From Spirochaetia bacterium (GTDB taxonomy: Bacteria; Spirochaetota; Spirochaetia; Treponematales; Breznakiellaceae), in contig BOBG01000043.1 in assembly GCA_026002265.1 (NCBI GenBank), positions 1-16,494 of the forward strand: a stretch of DNA of 16,494 bases, given 5' to 3'. The translations under genes and the position numbers were made by a program. The notes below the pieces were generated by a model. That model made no database searches, had not been told where the DNA came from, and saw only the letters and a list, made by a program, of their open reading frames with translations. Shown in pieces: positions 1-7,777 of the stretch; position 1 is the first letter of the stretch; each line of letters begins with the position of its first letter.

Positions 1-448
1 CAAACTGACGCATGAGGGCAGCCATTTCCGATGTAGGCCGACCGGTCTTATCAAGAGCCGCGCCGAGTTCAAAGAGTTTATCGATCTGTTTTTGTATGGT
101 GGACAAGCGTTCTTTGTCACGCGCCTCCTGCTCTCCCCAGCCGGCTTTGTCTTTTTGATCCAGTACGGCAAGAGCGGCGGTGTATTCTTCACGCGCTTTT
201 GCTAATCCATTGACGCTTGCCGGACTTTTCCCCAATGCTTCATTTAACCGTGTGCTTTCACTAATTAATTCTTTTAATGCCCGTCCGCCCTCAGTGCCGA
301 CATCATCAAGGGAATAACCCAATACGTACAAACTTTCTATTTGACGCTGATCCAGTTTTAATAATTCTTCTTTATATTGTGTATCAGTTATATAACCATC
401 TGTTTTTTTCTTTTTGAGAATTTCAAGCGCGGACTGATATTCATTTAT
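1..448 (-). repeat. Two further copies of the tape-measure helical repeat, after the core
   Basis: Two units of the same repeat lie at about nt 448-258 and 204-1, and the last runs off the window. Their conserved parts are LDQRQIESLYVLGYSLDD followed by VGTEGGRALKEL, and TIQKQIDKLFELGAALDK. The unit at 448-258 is closest to the fourth N-terminal unit. At DNA level, 265-321 and 1954-2010 differ at only 4 of 57 positions by my hand alignment. That suggests a recent duplication or gene conversion across the core domain. Confidence 0.75.
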
Positions 449-3301
449 TGATCGTATTAAATCTTCGTCAATCGGAGCTGCCGCAGGTGTAGCTGCTGGA
501 CCCGACATTGTAAGATTCTTTTTTGAAAGCTGATCGGCAGTATCTGCCTCTTTTTTCATATCAGCTATGGCTCTTTTCCGTGCATCTGCTTCGGCTAAAT
601 AAGCATTTAATTCAGCATTTATACCGGATTCAATCGCATCTTGTTTTGCTTTTGCGGCATTTATAGCTTGTTGAGATTCACGTCTTGTGGCATCGAGTCC
701 AGCAGTGACATTTTGCGAAAATCCTTTAACCGAATCTGCCGCAGATTTAAATGAATCACCAATAAAAGGAATTTTACTAAATGCTTCTAAAAAGCCGGCA
801 ACTGCACCGAGAACTTTTTCTTGAATAAGATTTAAAAGTGAATAAAATGCTATTTTTATTGAATTTACTGATGTGATAAATGATTCTTCAATTTTACTAC
901 CAAGTATCTGAAAAAATGCTTTTATTCTTGCACCGGTAGTCTGAATAAAAATAACGACAGAATCCCAATTCTTTGCAATTAATACAATCGCGGCAACTAC
1001 CGCGGCCACGGCCGCAATAATTGCCATCATGGTTAATGTGGTTGGATTTGCCAATGCAACTGCATTATAGATCGCATGGGCAGTTGTCATAACTTTTATT
1101 GCACCAACCGCGGCCATAATTCCTTGAATAATACCGGTATCCCAGGCCGTTCTTATTGCAGCAGCAACACCTGAAATAATTGTTTTTAACTGGTCGCCTT
1201 CGATAGCCCAATCTTTAAATGCATTAACTGCATCCTCTACAATTGGTAAAAATGCAGACCCCGCCGCGGCAGCCGCATCTTGAATTGCGGCCTGAGTAAT
1301 TTTTAATGAGCCGGAAAGAGTAGTTGAACTATCATTAAATTGACCTTCTAATGAAGCGGTTTGTTCCATAATAATTGCCAGTCGGGCTTGACTTTTTGCA
1401 TAATCACTTACAGCATTTTCCGATGTCGCCAAGCCCATTGCAACCGCTTTAGCATTTACGGCCGTATTATTTAAATCTACACCAAATTGTTTGAGAGAAT
1501 TACCACTTCCACGCAGACCCTTTGTTATTGCATCAAATGCCGAATCAACATCAGTATTAAAAACAGTTGCCATGTCTGCGGCGCGCTTTGTTAATTCAAT
1601 TGTTTGATTAGCCGCTTCCTCTGTGGAATAACCGGCACTAATAAGAGCCGAACCCATAACGGCTGCGGATTTATCAAATGCAGCCGCTGTTATTCCGGCT
1701 TCGCGTGCGGCATTTTGTGACCAATTAAGAATAATATCAGAAGAATCTGCAAATACTACTTTCGCTTCACTAATCGAATCATTTAAATCAGAAGCCAGTT
1801 TTATCGTTGGAATAATAGCTGCGGCAATACCGGTCATAGCGCCAATAGCAACATTAGCGAATTTATTCATTGTGCCGAGTGCATCGGAAAAAGCCGCTTT
1901 CATTGCTTCCGGTGCTTTTTTTGCTTCTTTTTGTAATCGTTTAAATTCTTCGGTTAATTCTTTTAATGCCCGGCCGCCCTCAGTGCCGACATCATTAATA
2001 GAATAACCCATCTTGTACATCGTTTCAATTTGTTGCTTTGTAACATCGATTAATCCCTGAATTCGTGCTTTTCCATCTCCAAAGGTACCTTTAAATTGTT
2101 TACCGAGTTCTTGCTGTTTCCGATTAGTATTTTCAACTTCTTCCCGGTAATTCTTCATTGAATCGGCAACTTTTAATTCTTGAGCTTCTTTTTCCAATGT
2201 CTTTAATGTATTAATTAATTTTTGGTACTCAGCAGTTGTCTTGCCGGTCGACTGATCTATTGCTTGATTCGCCGCTATTAATGTCGCCTGCTGATTATGC
2301 GTTAATTGAACCCGCTTACTATTTGCTTCTTGTGCAGTAAGCACTCCAGCTTTTTCTTGCCGTTCTACCTCCACTAAACTCTTTGCATATTCTACAGTTG
2401 CGGCAGTTAATTGCGCGGATGCCCGTGTTCCGGTACCTTCAACACTCTCTAATGCCGACTCATATTGTTGTAATGTATCTTTTAAAGCCTGAAGCGCATT
2501 AGTACCGTCCTGCCCAGTCTCATCGAATGTATCTCCCATTTGAGTCAAGGCATTAATTTGCTCTTGAGTAGCATCAATAAGTGCCTCAAAATATGCCTTT
2601 CCATCAGTAAGCGATTCCCCAAAACTACTGCTAATGCTATCTATTTTATCCTGATAGATTTGCATAGAGGACGCAAGCGCACTTCCAGCAGCTTCTGCTG
2701 TCGATTGCGCCTCAACTTGTAGCCAGTGCAGACTTTTTTTCAAATCCTCCAACGCCCGGCTCCCCTGTTCACTGCCATCTTCGACAGATTCACCGAGCCG
2801 GTACATTGTTTCAATTTGCTTTTGTGTAATTGCAATTAACGATTCGCGCTGTTGTTTTTCAGTTATTGCACCGTCAGTAACTTGTCTTGTAAGGCTTTCA
2901 GACGCTTTTTCATACGATGTAAGCGAAGCTGCAACCGCGGCGAATGCGTCTTTACCGGCTTTTTTATGGTTTTCAACAGTGGAATCAAGTGATTTATATA
3001 AACCGGAAAGTGCTTTTATTTGATCAGACTCCGGCTCCATTCCGCCTTTAATTAACGATTCAATTTCTTTTTTTAAATATTTTTTCTTTTCGGCTGCACC
3101 CATTGTTGCATCGCCGAATGCTTTTGCATTTTTTTCAAAACGTGCAAATGCAGCTTCTATATCTTTAAATTCACTGCCGGATTCACCTAATTTTGCAAAT
3201 GATTTTCCGGTTTTTTCCAAAGCTGATTTAACATTTTCCAGATCCCGCTCTAATTGATCTTTGTCTATTCTGGTATCAATCCGGACGCTGCCATCAGCCA
3301 T
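1..3301 (-). CDS. Phage tail tape measure protein (TP901-like core), 3' end outside window
   Basis: This frame stays open from an ATG at 3301 to the window edge, giving at least 1,100 residues. The start follows a GAGGTGA ribosome site five bases upstream. Tape measure proteins set tail length and form the channel for DNA delivery. Residues about 465-720 resemble the TP901 minor-tail core: a hydrophobic Ala/Ile stretch near 484-500, then long amphipathic helices rich in Ala, Ser and Asn. A strong membrane-like segment (MMAIIAAVAAVVAAIVLIA) lies near residues 757-776, as is usual in this class. A helical repeat of about 65-85 residues occurs four times before the core and twice after it (listed separately). 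The position directly after the two tail assembly chaperone genes is the expected one. The function is well supported by size, composition and context; the family subtype is inferred. Confidence 0.93.
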   Translation of the reverse strand, partial: MADGSVRIDTRIDKDQLERDLENVKSALEKTGKSFAKLGESGSEFKDIEAAFARFEKNAKAFGDATMGAAEKKKYLKKEIESLIKGGMEPESDQIKALSGLYKSLDSTVENHKKAGKDAFAAVAASLTSYEKASESLTRQVTDGAITEKQQRESLIAITQKQIETMYRLGESVEDGSEQGSRALEDLKKSLHWLQVEAQSTAEAAGSALASSMQIYQDKIDSISSSFGESLTDGKAYFEALIDATQEQINALTQMGDTFDETGQDGTNALQALKDTLQQYESALESVEGTGTRASAQLTAATVEYAKSLVEVERQEKAGVLTAQEANSKRVQLTHNQQATLIAANQAIDQSTGKTTAEYQKLINTLKTLEKEAQELKVADSMKNYREEVENTNRKQQELGKQFKGTFGDGKARIQGLIDVTKQQIETMYKMGYSINDVGTEGGRALKELTEEFKRLQKEAKKAPEAMKAAFSDALGTMNKFANVAIGAMTGIAAAIIPTIKLASDLNDSISEAKVVFADSSDIILNWSQNAAREAGITAAAFDKSAAVMGSALISAGYSTEEAANQTIELTKRAADMATVFNTDVDSAFDAITKGLRGSGNSLKQFGVDLNNTAVNAKAVAMGLATSENAVSDYAKSQARLAIIMEQTASLEGQFNDSSTTLSGSLKITQAAIQDAAAAAGSAFLPIVEDAVNAFKDWAIEGDQLKTIISGVAAAIRTAWDTGIIQGIMAAVGAIKVMTTAHAIYNAVALANPTTLTMMAIIAAVAAVVAAIVLIAKNWDSVVIFIQTTGARIKAFFQILGSKIEESFITSVNSIKIAFYSLLNLIQEKVLGAVAGFLEAFSKIPFIGDSFKSAADSVKGFSQNVTAGLDATRRESQQAINAAKAKQDAIESGINAELNAYLAEADARKRAIADMKKEADTADQLSKKNLTMSGPAATPAAAPIDEDLIRSINEYQSALEILKKKKTDGYITDTQYKEELLKLDQRQIESLYVLGYSLDDVGTEGGRALKELISESTRLNEALGKSPASVNGLAKAREEYTAALAVLDQKDKAGWGEQEARDKERLSTIQKQIDKLFELGAALDKTGRPTSEMAALMRQF
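1934..2917 (-). repeat. Four tandem helical repeat units in the N-terminal part of the tape measure
   Basis: Four units occupy about residues 129-192, 212-277, 302-370 and 383-456 (nt 2917-2726, 2668-2471, 2398-2192 and 2155-1934). Each is a charged helix beginning around a Tyr, then a QxQI-type stretch, a turn with Gly/Asp/Thr, and a helix such as ALKEL. Examples are TQKQIETMYRLGESVEDG and TKQQIETMYKMGYSIND. The third unit (AIDQSTGKTTAEYQKL) is degenerate. Centres are about 250-280 bases apart. Confidence 0.75.
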
Positions 3302-3317
3302 ATATCACCTCAAAAAA

Positions 3318-3830
3318 TTAAAGAAAATCATCAAGACTTAACGTATTGAGCCGGTATTTATTCTGCAATTTTGCAAGAGTAGCATTATACTCAGCCCACT
3401 CTTTACCCTTTTTCGGTTTCTCTTGCCGGATATTCATTATCTTTTTTAATATTGTATCATCCGGTAAATCCGATAATAATTGCAAAAAAATCCACCAGTG
3501 CAAGGCTGATGTACGTAAGTCAATAGCATAGGCCTGCAAAAAAGAAGAATAAATCCTGCCGGAATCTATCTCCCAATCAAATGATTTTACACCGCGGTCA
3601 CTGTCTTCATCATGATCCGGTCCGGCAATAAAATCTTTAATAAATCCCCATACATTTTCAGAGCTCGGCGCCTGACCGTTAAAAAAAATAGTAATACACG
3701 AAAGAGCTTTTTGCATTTCATTTAATTCCGGATCTTCCATCGTTTTCATAAAACGCAAAACAGCCTTAAAATCGAAATTAAAAGGAACTCCCTCACATGT
3801 TACCGGGAGTTCATCCAACAATAAATTCAT
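3318..3830 (-). CDS. Gp15-family tail protein (downstream tail assembly chaperone component)
   Basis: This 170-residue protein has the pattern of the phage Gp15 family known from Listeria phage A118. It starts MNLLLDELPVTCEG, has FDFKAVLRFMKTMED near residues 19-33, a FDWEIDSGRIYSSFLQAY block near 84-101, then IDLRTSALHWWIFLQLL and an IMNIRQ motif near 136-141. The acidic Phe/Trp-rich middle and the YxIDL...HWW core are the main evidence. The gene lies directly upstream of the tape measure, where the second tail assembly chaperone gene normally is. Its ATG overlaps the stop of the preceding gene by ATGA and has no clear ribosome site of its own. Translation therefore probably depends on coupling or on frameshifting from the upstream gene. 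Confidence 0.82.
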   Translation of the reverse strand: MNLLLDELPVTCEGVPFNFDFKAVLRFMKTMEDPELNEMQKALSCITIFFNGQAPSSENVWGFIKDFIAGPDHDEDSDRGVKSFDWEIDSGRIYSSFLQAYAIDLRTSALHWWIFLQLLSDLPDDTILKKIMNIRQEKPKKGKEWAEYNATLAKLQNKYRLNTLSLDDFL

Positions 3831-4204
3831 TTTTCGTCAGAAGTTTTTGTGATTTTTGAAAAATCCTCTAACGCATCACGAATTAATTCCGCGGCCGCCT
3901 GTATAATTTGAAACAGTGCAAAAATATCATTATGCGACCGCTTTAATATCCGGCGGTATGTTTTTTCACCGAAAATCGCTAAAACAAGCTCATTCGCCTG
4001 ATCGCACATTATACCAAACGAGGATTCATCTTGTAATTTTTTTTCTAAATTACCGAATTCCCTCGACTTTTCTTGCCACTGCAAAAGTGTCTCTTTATTC
4101 CCAACACCGAATGAGTACACTTCCTTTTGCTTTTGCAATATACCTTTATCCGGCCATTCAACTTCCAATGTTTTAATGCCGGATTTAATTTTTACACTGC
4201 TCAA
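3827..4204 (-). CDS. Tail assembly chaperone-like protein (upstream component)
   Basis: This 125-residue protein is mostly helical and charged, and no motif identified it to me directly. Its role is inferred from its place between the tail tube gene and the Gp15/tape-measure pair, which is where lambda gpG-like and A118-like chaperones lie. These bind the tape measure and recruit tail tube subunits. The start is a TTG at 4204, seven bases after AAGGGG; the nearest in-frame alternatives lack such spacing. The stop overlaps the Gp15 start (ATGA), and the last sense codons are GAA AAA, so a run of five As precedes the overlap. The sequence near residues 69-90 (NELVLAIFGEKTYRRIL) resembles the compact helical part of many chaperones of this kind. 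Confidence 0.6.
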   Translation of the reverse strand: MSSVKIKSGIKTLEVEWPDKGILQKQKEVYSFGVGNKETLLQWQEKSREFGNLEKKLQDESSFGIMCDQANELVLAIFGEKTYRRILKRSHNDIFALFQIIQAAAELIRDALEDFSKITKTSDEK

Positions 4205-4215
4205 TTCAATGCCCC

Positions 4216-4938
4216 TTAAGATACGGTTGAAATATCGCTTGCCGTTAAGGTAACAGCTTTAAATTGCACGACCCGGTTATTCTCATCAATCTCAAAAATA
4301 TTGAGCGTTTGGCCTACTTTTGCCGGAATATCAACTCCGGTTTCATAGGCAGTTAATGCGCCCGGGTATGAATTAACATTCGCAACAAGTGGAGAAGACG
4401 TAAAACGATAAGCGATAGAATTACCGGTTCCCGCGGTTGCGGTAATTGTCGTGGTACCACTTTCAATGCCGGGTGCAACCGTTGCTGTTAATGCCGGCGC
4501 CCGCAGCTCCCGCTTTTTATATGGCTTGCCGTTAATATGAATTTCAAAAGCAATTTCTTTTTTACCAGCAGCGTCACCTCCACCGATTTGAATATTAGCA
4601 ATTGTGCAGGGTCCACCCTTTTCTTCACCCAGAGAATTAAAGTATTTGAAATTAGTTTTCCGCTCATCACCAAGTTCAAATTCAATCCCTGCAATGTAAT
4701 CCTGCGCCGGATCCCCGACTTTACGATGTCCGGAAGCACTCAAAACCAGTTGCGCGCCGATAACATCGGAACTGCCGTAACCGTCCCCATCAAGGTAGGT
4801 ACTCTGATCAACGCTTTCATTGGTAGCCGGTGCCATGCTGGAAATACCCGCTGCGAGCCGCTCCCACTGCCGGTCAGAGCCTAAAGGATTTATATCAAGA
4901 AAAAATAAATCCTGAAAATTAACCTCAAATTTAGCCAT
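4216..4938 (-). CDS. Major tail tube protein with C-terminal beta-sandwich domain
   Basis: This 240-residue protein has the length and composition of a siphophage major tail protein. The first ~150 residues form a beta-rich tube domain: an early FLDINPLG motif near 13-20, a tube-like GDGYGSSDVIGAQLVLSASG region near 50-69, then ENEFELG-like and IANIQIGGGDAAGKKEIAFE strands near 113-132. From about residue 146 a Thr/Ala/Gly-rich second domain (TATVAPGIESGTTTITA onward) looks like the Ig-like or beta-sandwich appendage common on tail tubes. The start at 4938 follows AGGGGG by about six bases. The gene sits between the tail terminator and the chaperone genes. The call is strong on context and moderate on sequence. 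Confidence 0.8.
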   Translation of the reverse strand: MAKFEVNFQDLFFLDINPLGSDRQWERLAAGISSMAPATNESVDQSTYLDGDGYGSSDVIGAQLVLSASGHRKVGDPAQDYIAGIEFELGDERKTNFKYFNSLGEEKGGPCTIANIQIGGGDAAGKKEIAFEIHINGKPYKKRELRAPALTATVAPGIESGTTTITATAGTGNSIAYRFTSSPLVANVNSYPGALTAYETGVDIPAKVGQTLNIFEIDENNRVVQFKAVTLTASDISTVS

Positions 4939-4950
4939 ATAAGCCCCCTT

Positions 4951-5331
4951 TTAATTCCGTTCAAATTCAAGGGAAATAGTGCATGTATACACAAAATCCC
5001 CTTCAACTTCATACATAAACATAACTTGCGTCCGCGGTTCACACTTTATGAAAAGACCATCGGATATTTCCAAATCCGGAAAATCCAAAACGGCAAGTAT
5101 CTTTTCCAATTGTGTACGCGCTTTATCCGCATTTTTTGATTTTGCCCAGTAGGAAAACCGGGCAACGCCGATAGACGATCCGTCAAAATAAGCCGTTTCT
5201 TTAAATGTTGCCGGATCATTTTTGCACATAATTTCATCTGGTTTTTCACCTATAAATATCTCCTGTGTGATTGGTGCATATAATGTTATTGTATTTGCAA
5301 GGTATGTAGTTACCTCGCCACTAATATTCAC
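4951..5331 (-). CDS. Minor capsid protein 3-like tail terminator
   Basis: This 126-residue protein resembles the small minor capsid protein family of Listeria phage A118 (Minor_capsid_3). It has an alpha/beta layout with IFIGEKPDEIMC near 26-37, a strand-helix block FSYWAKSKNADKARTQLEKI near 59-78, and a final strand pair with TCTISLEFERN at the C-terminus. In phages of this layout the protein caps the tail or joins it to the neck. The start is GTG at 5331, with AAAGGA about seven bases upstream. That ribosome site lies inside the frame-restored 3' end of the preceding gene, whose in-frame stop would fall at 5337-5335. The two genes were therefore probably translationally coupled before the upstream gene was frameshifted. 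Confidence 0.72.
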   Translation of the reverse strand: MNISGEVTTYLANTITLYAPITQEIFIGEKPDEIMCKNDPATFKETAYFDGSSIGVARFSYWAKSKNADKARTQLEKILAVLDFPDLEISDGLFIKCEPRTQVMFMYEVEGDFVYTCTISLEFERN

Positions 5332-5334
5332 AAT

Positions 5335-5617
5335 CTAATCCTTTGCGATAAAATCATCATCAGAAAGCCAGCCACACTCAATGCAATAAAGAATTAAATA
5401 TCCAGCAAGATCCAAAACTATCTTTATCCGGAGCGGTATTTATTTCCCGGTTAATAATCCGAGATAATTTATCGTCAATCCGCACTAAAATTCCTTCAAT
5501 AGCCGGTTGTCCTGAAAATATCCGGACAGGATTTAACGCACTATTCCCATATTTCCGGTTCTTTTCAATCAAAAATACTTTTAATTTATCGCAAACAAAT
5601 CCGATTTCTTCTTCCAT
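5335..5617 (-). pseudogene. Frameshifted small DUF1599/MazG-like accessory protein
   Basis: The uninterrupted frame (5617-5378) gives 79 residues with two recognisable blocks, FLIEKNRKYGNSALNPVRIF at 15-34 and LVRIDDKLSRI at 44-54. These are typical of small phage all-alpha proteins related to DUF1599 (Nmad1) or MazG-like families. After PDKDS the frame becomes unrelated (FGSCWIFNSLLH). Skipping one T in a TTTT run at about 5391-5394 restores LDLAGYLILYCIECGWLS and then DDDFIAKD, ending at a stop at 5337-5335. That gives a 93-residue protein ending just before the next start. The start at 5617 follows AGGGGA. The gene interrupts the minor capsid 2/minor capsid 3 pair and is probably a small accessory insert. 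Possible causes are a real mutation, a programmed +1 shift or a sequencing error. Confidence 0.8.
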
Positions 5618-5639
5618 AAAATCCCCTAAAAATAATGAA

Positions 5640-5990
5640 TTAAAAATGCCACTGGACAGCTTTAACCCAATCCTTTAAATAAGCAGCCTTTGCAGCCCAA
5701 AACCATGCTCCGCGCGCGTGCGGATTTATCCGGTTGTGCCGGTATTTATTAAAAAACCATTGATACCGTGCGTACGGCACATCCCAGATGATTTCTCCTT
5801 GATTAGTGCTGCCGGTTGCACCACTTTCGCCGGACTCCTGTAATTGTCCGGTTTCAACCGGTACAAATTGATTGCTGTCACGCAGCACAAGCTCATCGAG
5901 AGTCCGCTGGGCTTCCTCAATTTTCCCGTTAAATTTCCATTTTAATGTATGTACATCAAAATAAATCGTTGCTTGGAAACGTTTTGCCAT
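5640..5990 (-). CDS. Minor capsid protein 2-like neck/tail completion protein
   Basis: This 116-residue protein matches the pattern of the minor capsid protein 2 family of A118-like phages and the related HK97 gp10-type neck proteins. A helical N-terminal half has LDELVLRDSNQFVPVETGQL at 31-50, where VPxxTGxL is the hallmark. A strand IIWDVPYARYQWF lies near 67-79, with PYARYQ the second hallmark, and a Trp-rich C-terminal helix (ARGAWFWAAKAAYLKDW) follows. Such proteins join the filled head to the tail. The start at 5990 is preceded by GAAGGA at normal spacing and lies three bases after the previous stop. Confidence 0.8.
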   Translation of the reverse strand: MAKRFQATIYFDVHTLKWKFNGKIEEAQRTLDELVLRDSNQFVPVETGQLQESGESGATGSTNQGEIIWDVPYARYQWFFNKYRHNRINPHARGAWFWAAKAAYLKDWVKAVQWHF

Positions 5991-5992
5991 GA

Positions 5993-6205
5993 CTATGTTC
6001 CTTCTTTTTTCCGGCGTTTTTTACTATTGGCCGCGGCAATACCTACATAATGTGCCACATCTGCCGGATTAACATGAAACTTTTCCGCAGCAATTCCATG
6101 AGCCGCTCCGGGATATATATCTGTCGTTGCAATTAAAAATCGTGAATATTTAACTGCAAGATACAGCCCGCGATCCGGAATCCACGGCAGAATATCTTGA
6201 CGCAT
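5993..6205 (-). CDS. Unrecognised 70-residue protein in the neck region
   Basis: I do not recognise this gene. It encodes 70 residues: an aromatic and hydrophobic first half (RGLYLAVKYSRFLIATTDIY), a middle segment with KFHVNPADVAHYVGIAA that could form a short helix-turn-helix-like pair, and a strongly basic end (KKRRKKEGT). A perfectly placed GAGGAGG site precedes the ATG, and tight spacing to both neighbours supports real translation. By position it should act in head completion or head-tail joining, or be a small accessory protein. The basic end suggests contact with DNA or another acidic surface. A CACGTG-centred palindrome lies just upstream. Confidence 0.65.
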   Translation of the reverse strand: MRQDILPWIPDRGLYLAVKYSRFLIATTDIYPGAAHGIAAEKFHVNPADVAHYVGIAAANSKKRRKKEGT

Positions 6206-6217
6206 AGCATCCTCCTC

Positions 6218-6237
6218 AAATTTCCACGTGAAAATTT
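6218..6237. promoter_or_regulatory. Near-perfect 20-bp palindrome with CACGTG core
   Basis: AAATTTCCACGTGAAAATTT is a palindrome with one mismatched pair. It fills most of the 30-base gap between the head-tail joining gene and the 70-residue gene, just before a GAGGAGG ribosome site. The same CACGTG core occurs in the palindromes at 8524 and 13133. It could be an operator or, as RNA, a small hairpin before the ribosome site. Confidence 0.4.
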
Positions 6238-6586
6238 AATGTCCTTCCAACCCCATATCTTCCACCGGAGTCAAAATCATCCGGTATATCCTCAATGTCC
6301 GATCCGTATCGCACGCAGCCACAACACATGTGCCGGTGTCACCCGGCGCCTCTACCCGGCAGCCGCGCACCGGCTGTGCCGGTAATCCAGACATCGCACA
6401 AACTGCCTCAATCGAACGGTGCCGAAGCGTCCCCTCGGCTTTGTTTTCCGGAATAATTGCATCGCTCACAAAACCATGCACTTGATACTGTACCTCGTCC
6501 GGAAACATAACGCTGAAGGTATCGGCAAGAGCCGGATCAGCACAAATCCTTTGTGCATCACCAGCCGCAAGTTCCTGCAACCTCAT
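6236..6586 (-). CDS. Probable head-tail joining (neck) protein
   Basis: I place the start at the ATG at 6586, giving 116 residues that begin MRLQELAAGDAQRI. A longer frame opens at 6655, but it would overlap the end of the capsid gene and adds an implausible Cys/Arg-rich stretch. The chosen start lies three bases after the capsid stop, with GGAGGG upstream. The protein looks beta-rich, with PVRGCRVEAPGDTGTCVV near 73-90 and a final strand LRIYRMILTPV. No family was recognised with certainty. Position directly after the major capsid gene, size and predicted fold fit lambda FII-like or A118 minor capsid 1-like proteins that close the head and accept the tail. Confidence 0.6.
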   Translation of the reverse strand: MRLQELAAGDAQRICADPALADTFSVMFPDEVQYQVHGFVSDAIIPENKAEGTLRHRSIEAVCAMSGLPAQPVRGCRVEAPGDTGTCVVAACDTDRTLRIYRMILTPVEDMGLEGH

Positions 6587-6591
6587 AGGGC

Positions 6592-7716
6592 TTATTGCCC
6601 TCCACCGGTAGCACCGCCGCCAGACTGGGCTGCTACAGTCATGAGACAGCCCCACCGGTCAATGCTTTTCGGTACCAGCAAGGGGCGTGATTTAATCTCA
6701 CCGATCCATGTTTCCCGGTGTGTATCTGCATATACACGCGGCCGGAAATCGTACTCGTTGCCGATGGTGATTTTTGCACCGAAAATCTGATCAAAGGTCT
6801 CGTCCGGCAAGACACTGGGAATCCCGCCGAAAAAGCGTTGAAAATCAAGGCTTTCAGTATCCGGCAACAGTAGCACTTTATCCGGATCTAAATACGGCAC
6901 CGGCTCCTGTGAACCAAAGGGTTCGTAGGTTGCGTTGTACATCCAAAATTCGAACCGGTAAGCATCAAAATCAATATAGCCTAAATATTTAGCGCCTTTA
7001 TCTTTGAGCTGCGGATTAAGCGCACCGAGCGCCATAACCTCTTTATTTAAATGCGCCTGTACCCACGCGTTTTTGATAAAATTATTCCACGCAGATCGAC
7101 CCATAATTACAGTCGTTATATCAACTAATCCGTCTGTTTGCAGAATTAAAGCAAGTTCGCCAAGGTCCTTTAACGGATCGGCCGTGGCATCAGACCAGCT
7201 CTTCGCAACAACCGGAAAATGAGTCGCCTTGGGCTTGAAATTTAATTCGTAGGCCGCCTTCCCGTCCTCATCAGTCAGGGTTACGGTACCGGTTTGCAGA
7301 ATCTGTGCGGCTTGCAATTCGATTGAGCGCCGGATCATGTTGGTCATCCGGGCAAAACCGCGCACCAGCACCTTGGAGAGCCGGCCGAGCCAGTTTATTT
7401 TTGCAGTCACGTAGGCAGTTTCACCGGGCTGGCGCTGCATCAACGTCTGAATCTGCGCCGGCATTTCCAACGCATAGACCGGAAAACTAATCCCTTTGGT
7501 GGAAAATTCTTCTCCCACTAATGTCACTGCACCGGTATTTAAATTCCGCACTACCGGCGATATTTCGGCGCCACTCCGCAGAATATCATACTCTGCATAT
7601 TCAGCGTCTGTAAAACTATCCGGTGTCGTTCTGAAAAATGTCGATAAAAAACCCATCTTTTTCAAATCCGGCTCTTGATCGAACATTCCAACGACTTTCG
7701 TCAAAAAATCAGGCAT
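6592..7716 (-). CDS. Major capsid protein (lambda gpE family)
   Basis: This 374-residue protein has the length and features of the phage major capsid protein E family, which adopts the HK97 fold. Visible elements include an early FLSTFFRTTPDSFTD segment at 23-37, conserved in place as xLxxxFF, the family-typical helix ELQAAQILQTGTVTL near residues 133-147, and a MGRSAWNNFIKN block near 205-216. The C-terminal half has PDKVLLLPD and a TWIGEIKSRPLLVPKSID segment, typical of the P-domain end. The tail is a short Gly-rich stretch (SGGGATGGGQ). A GGAGAC ribosome site precedes the start at 7716. It follows protease, scaffold and decoration genes exactly as in lambda. Confidence 0.93.
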   Translation of the reverse strand: MPDFLTKVVGMFDQEPDLKKMGFLSTFFRTTPDSFTDAEYAEYDILRSGAEISPVVRNLNTGAVTLVGEEFSTKGISFPVYALEMPAQIQTLMQRQPGETAYVTAKINWLGRLSKVLVRGFARMTNMIRRSIELQAAQILQTGTVTLTDEDGKAAYELNFKPKATHFPVVAKSWSDATADPLKDLGELALILQTDGLVDITTVIMGRSAWNNFIKNAWVQAHLNKEVMALGALNPQLKDKGAKYLGYIDFDAYRFEFWMYNATYEPFGSQEPVPYLDPDKVLLLPDTESLDFQRFFGGIPSVLPDETFDQIFGAKITIGNEYDFRPRVYADTHRETWIGEIKSRPLLVPKSIDRWGCLMTVAAQSGGGATGGGQ

Positions 7717-7777
7717 TACTCTTTGTCTCCTTTTTCATTGCTTTTTTGCCGGAACAATACCGGCATTGCACACAAAC

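Noticed and set aside
6587..6655. N-terminal extension of the head-tail joining gene from an ATG at 6655
   Set aside because: It overlaps the capsid coding end, adds a Cys/Arg/Trp-rich stretch unlike a phage neck protein, and a better placed ATG with ribosome site exists at 6586.
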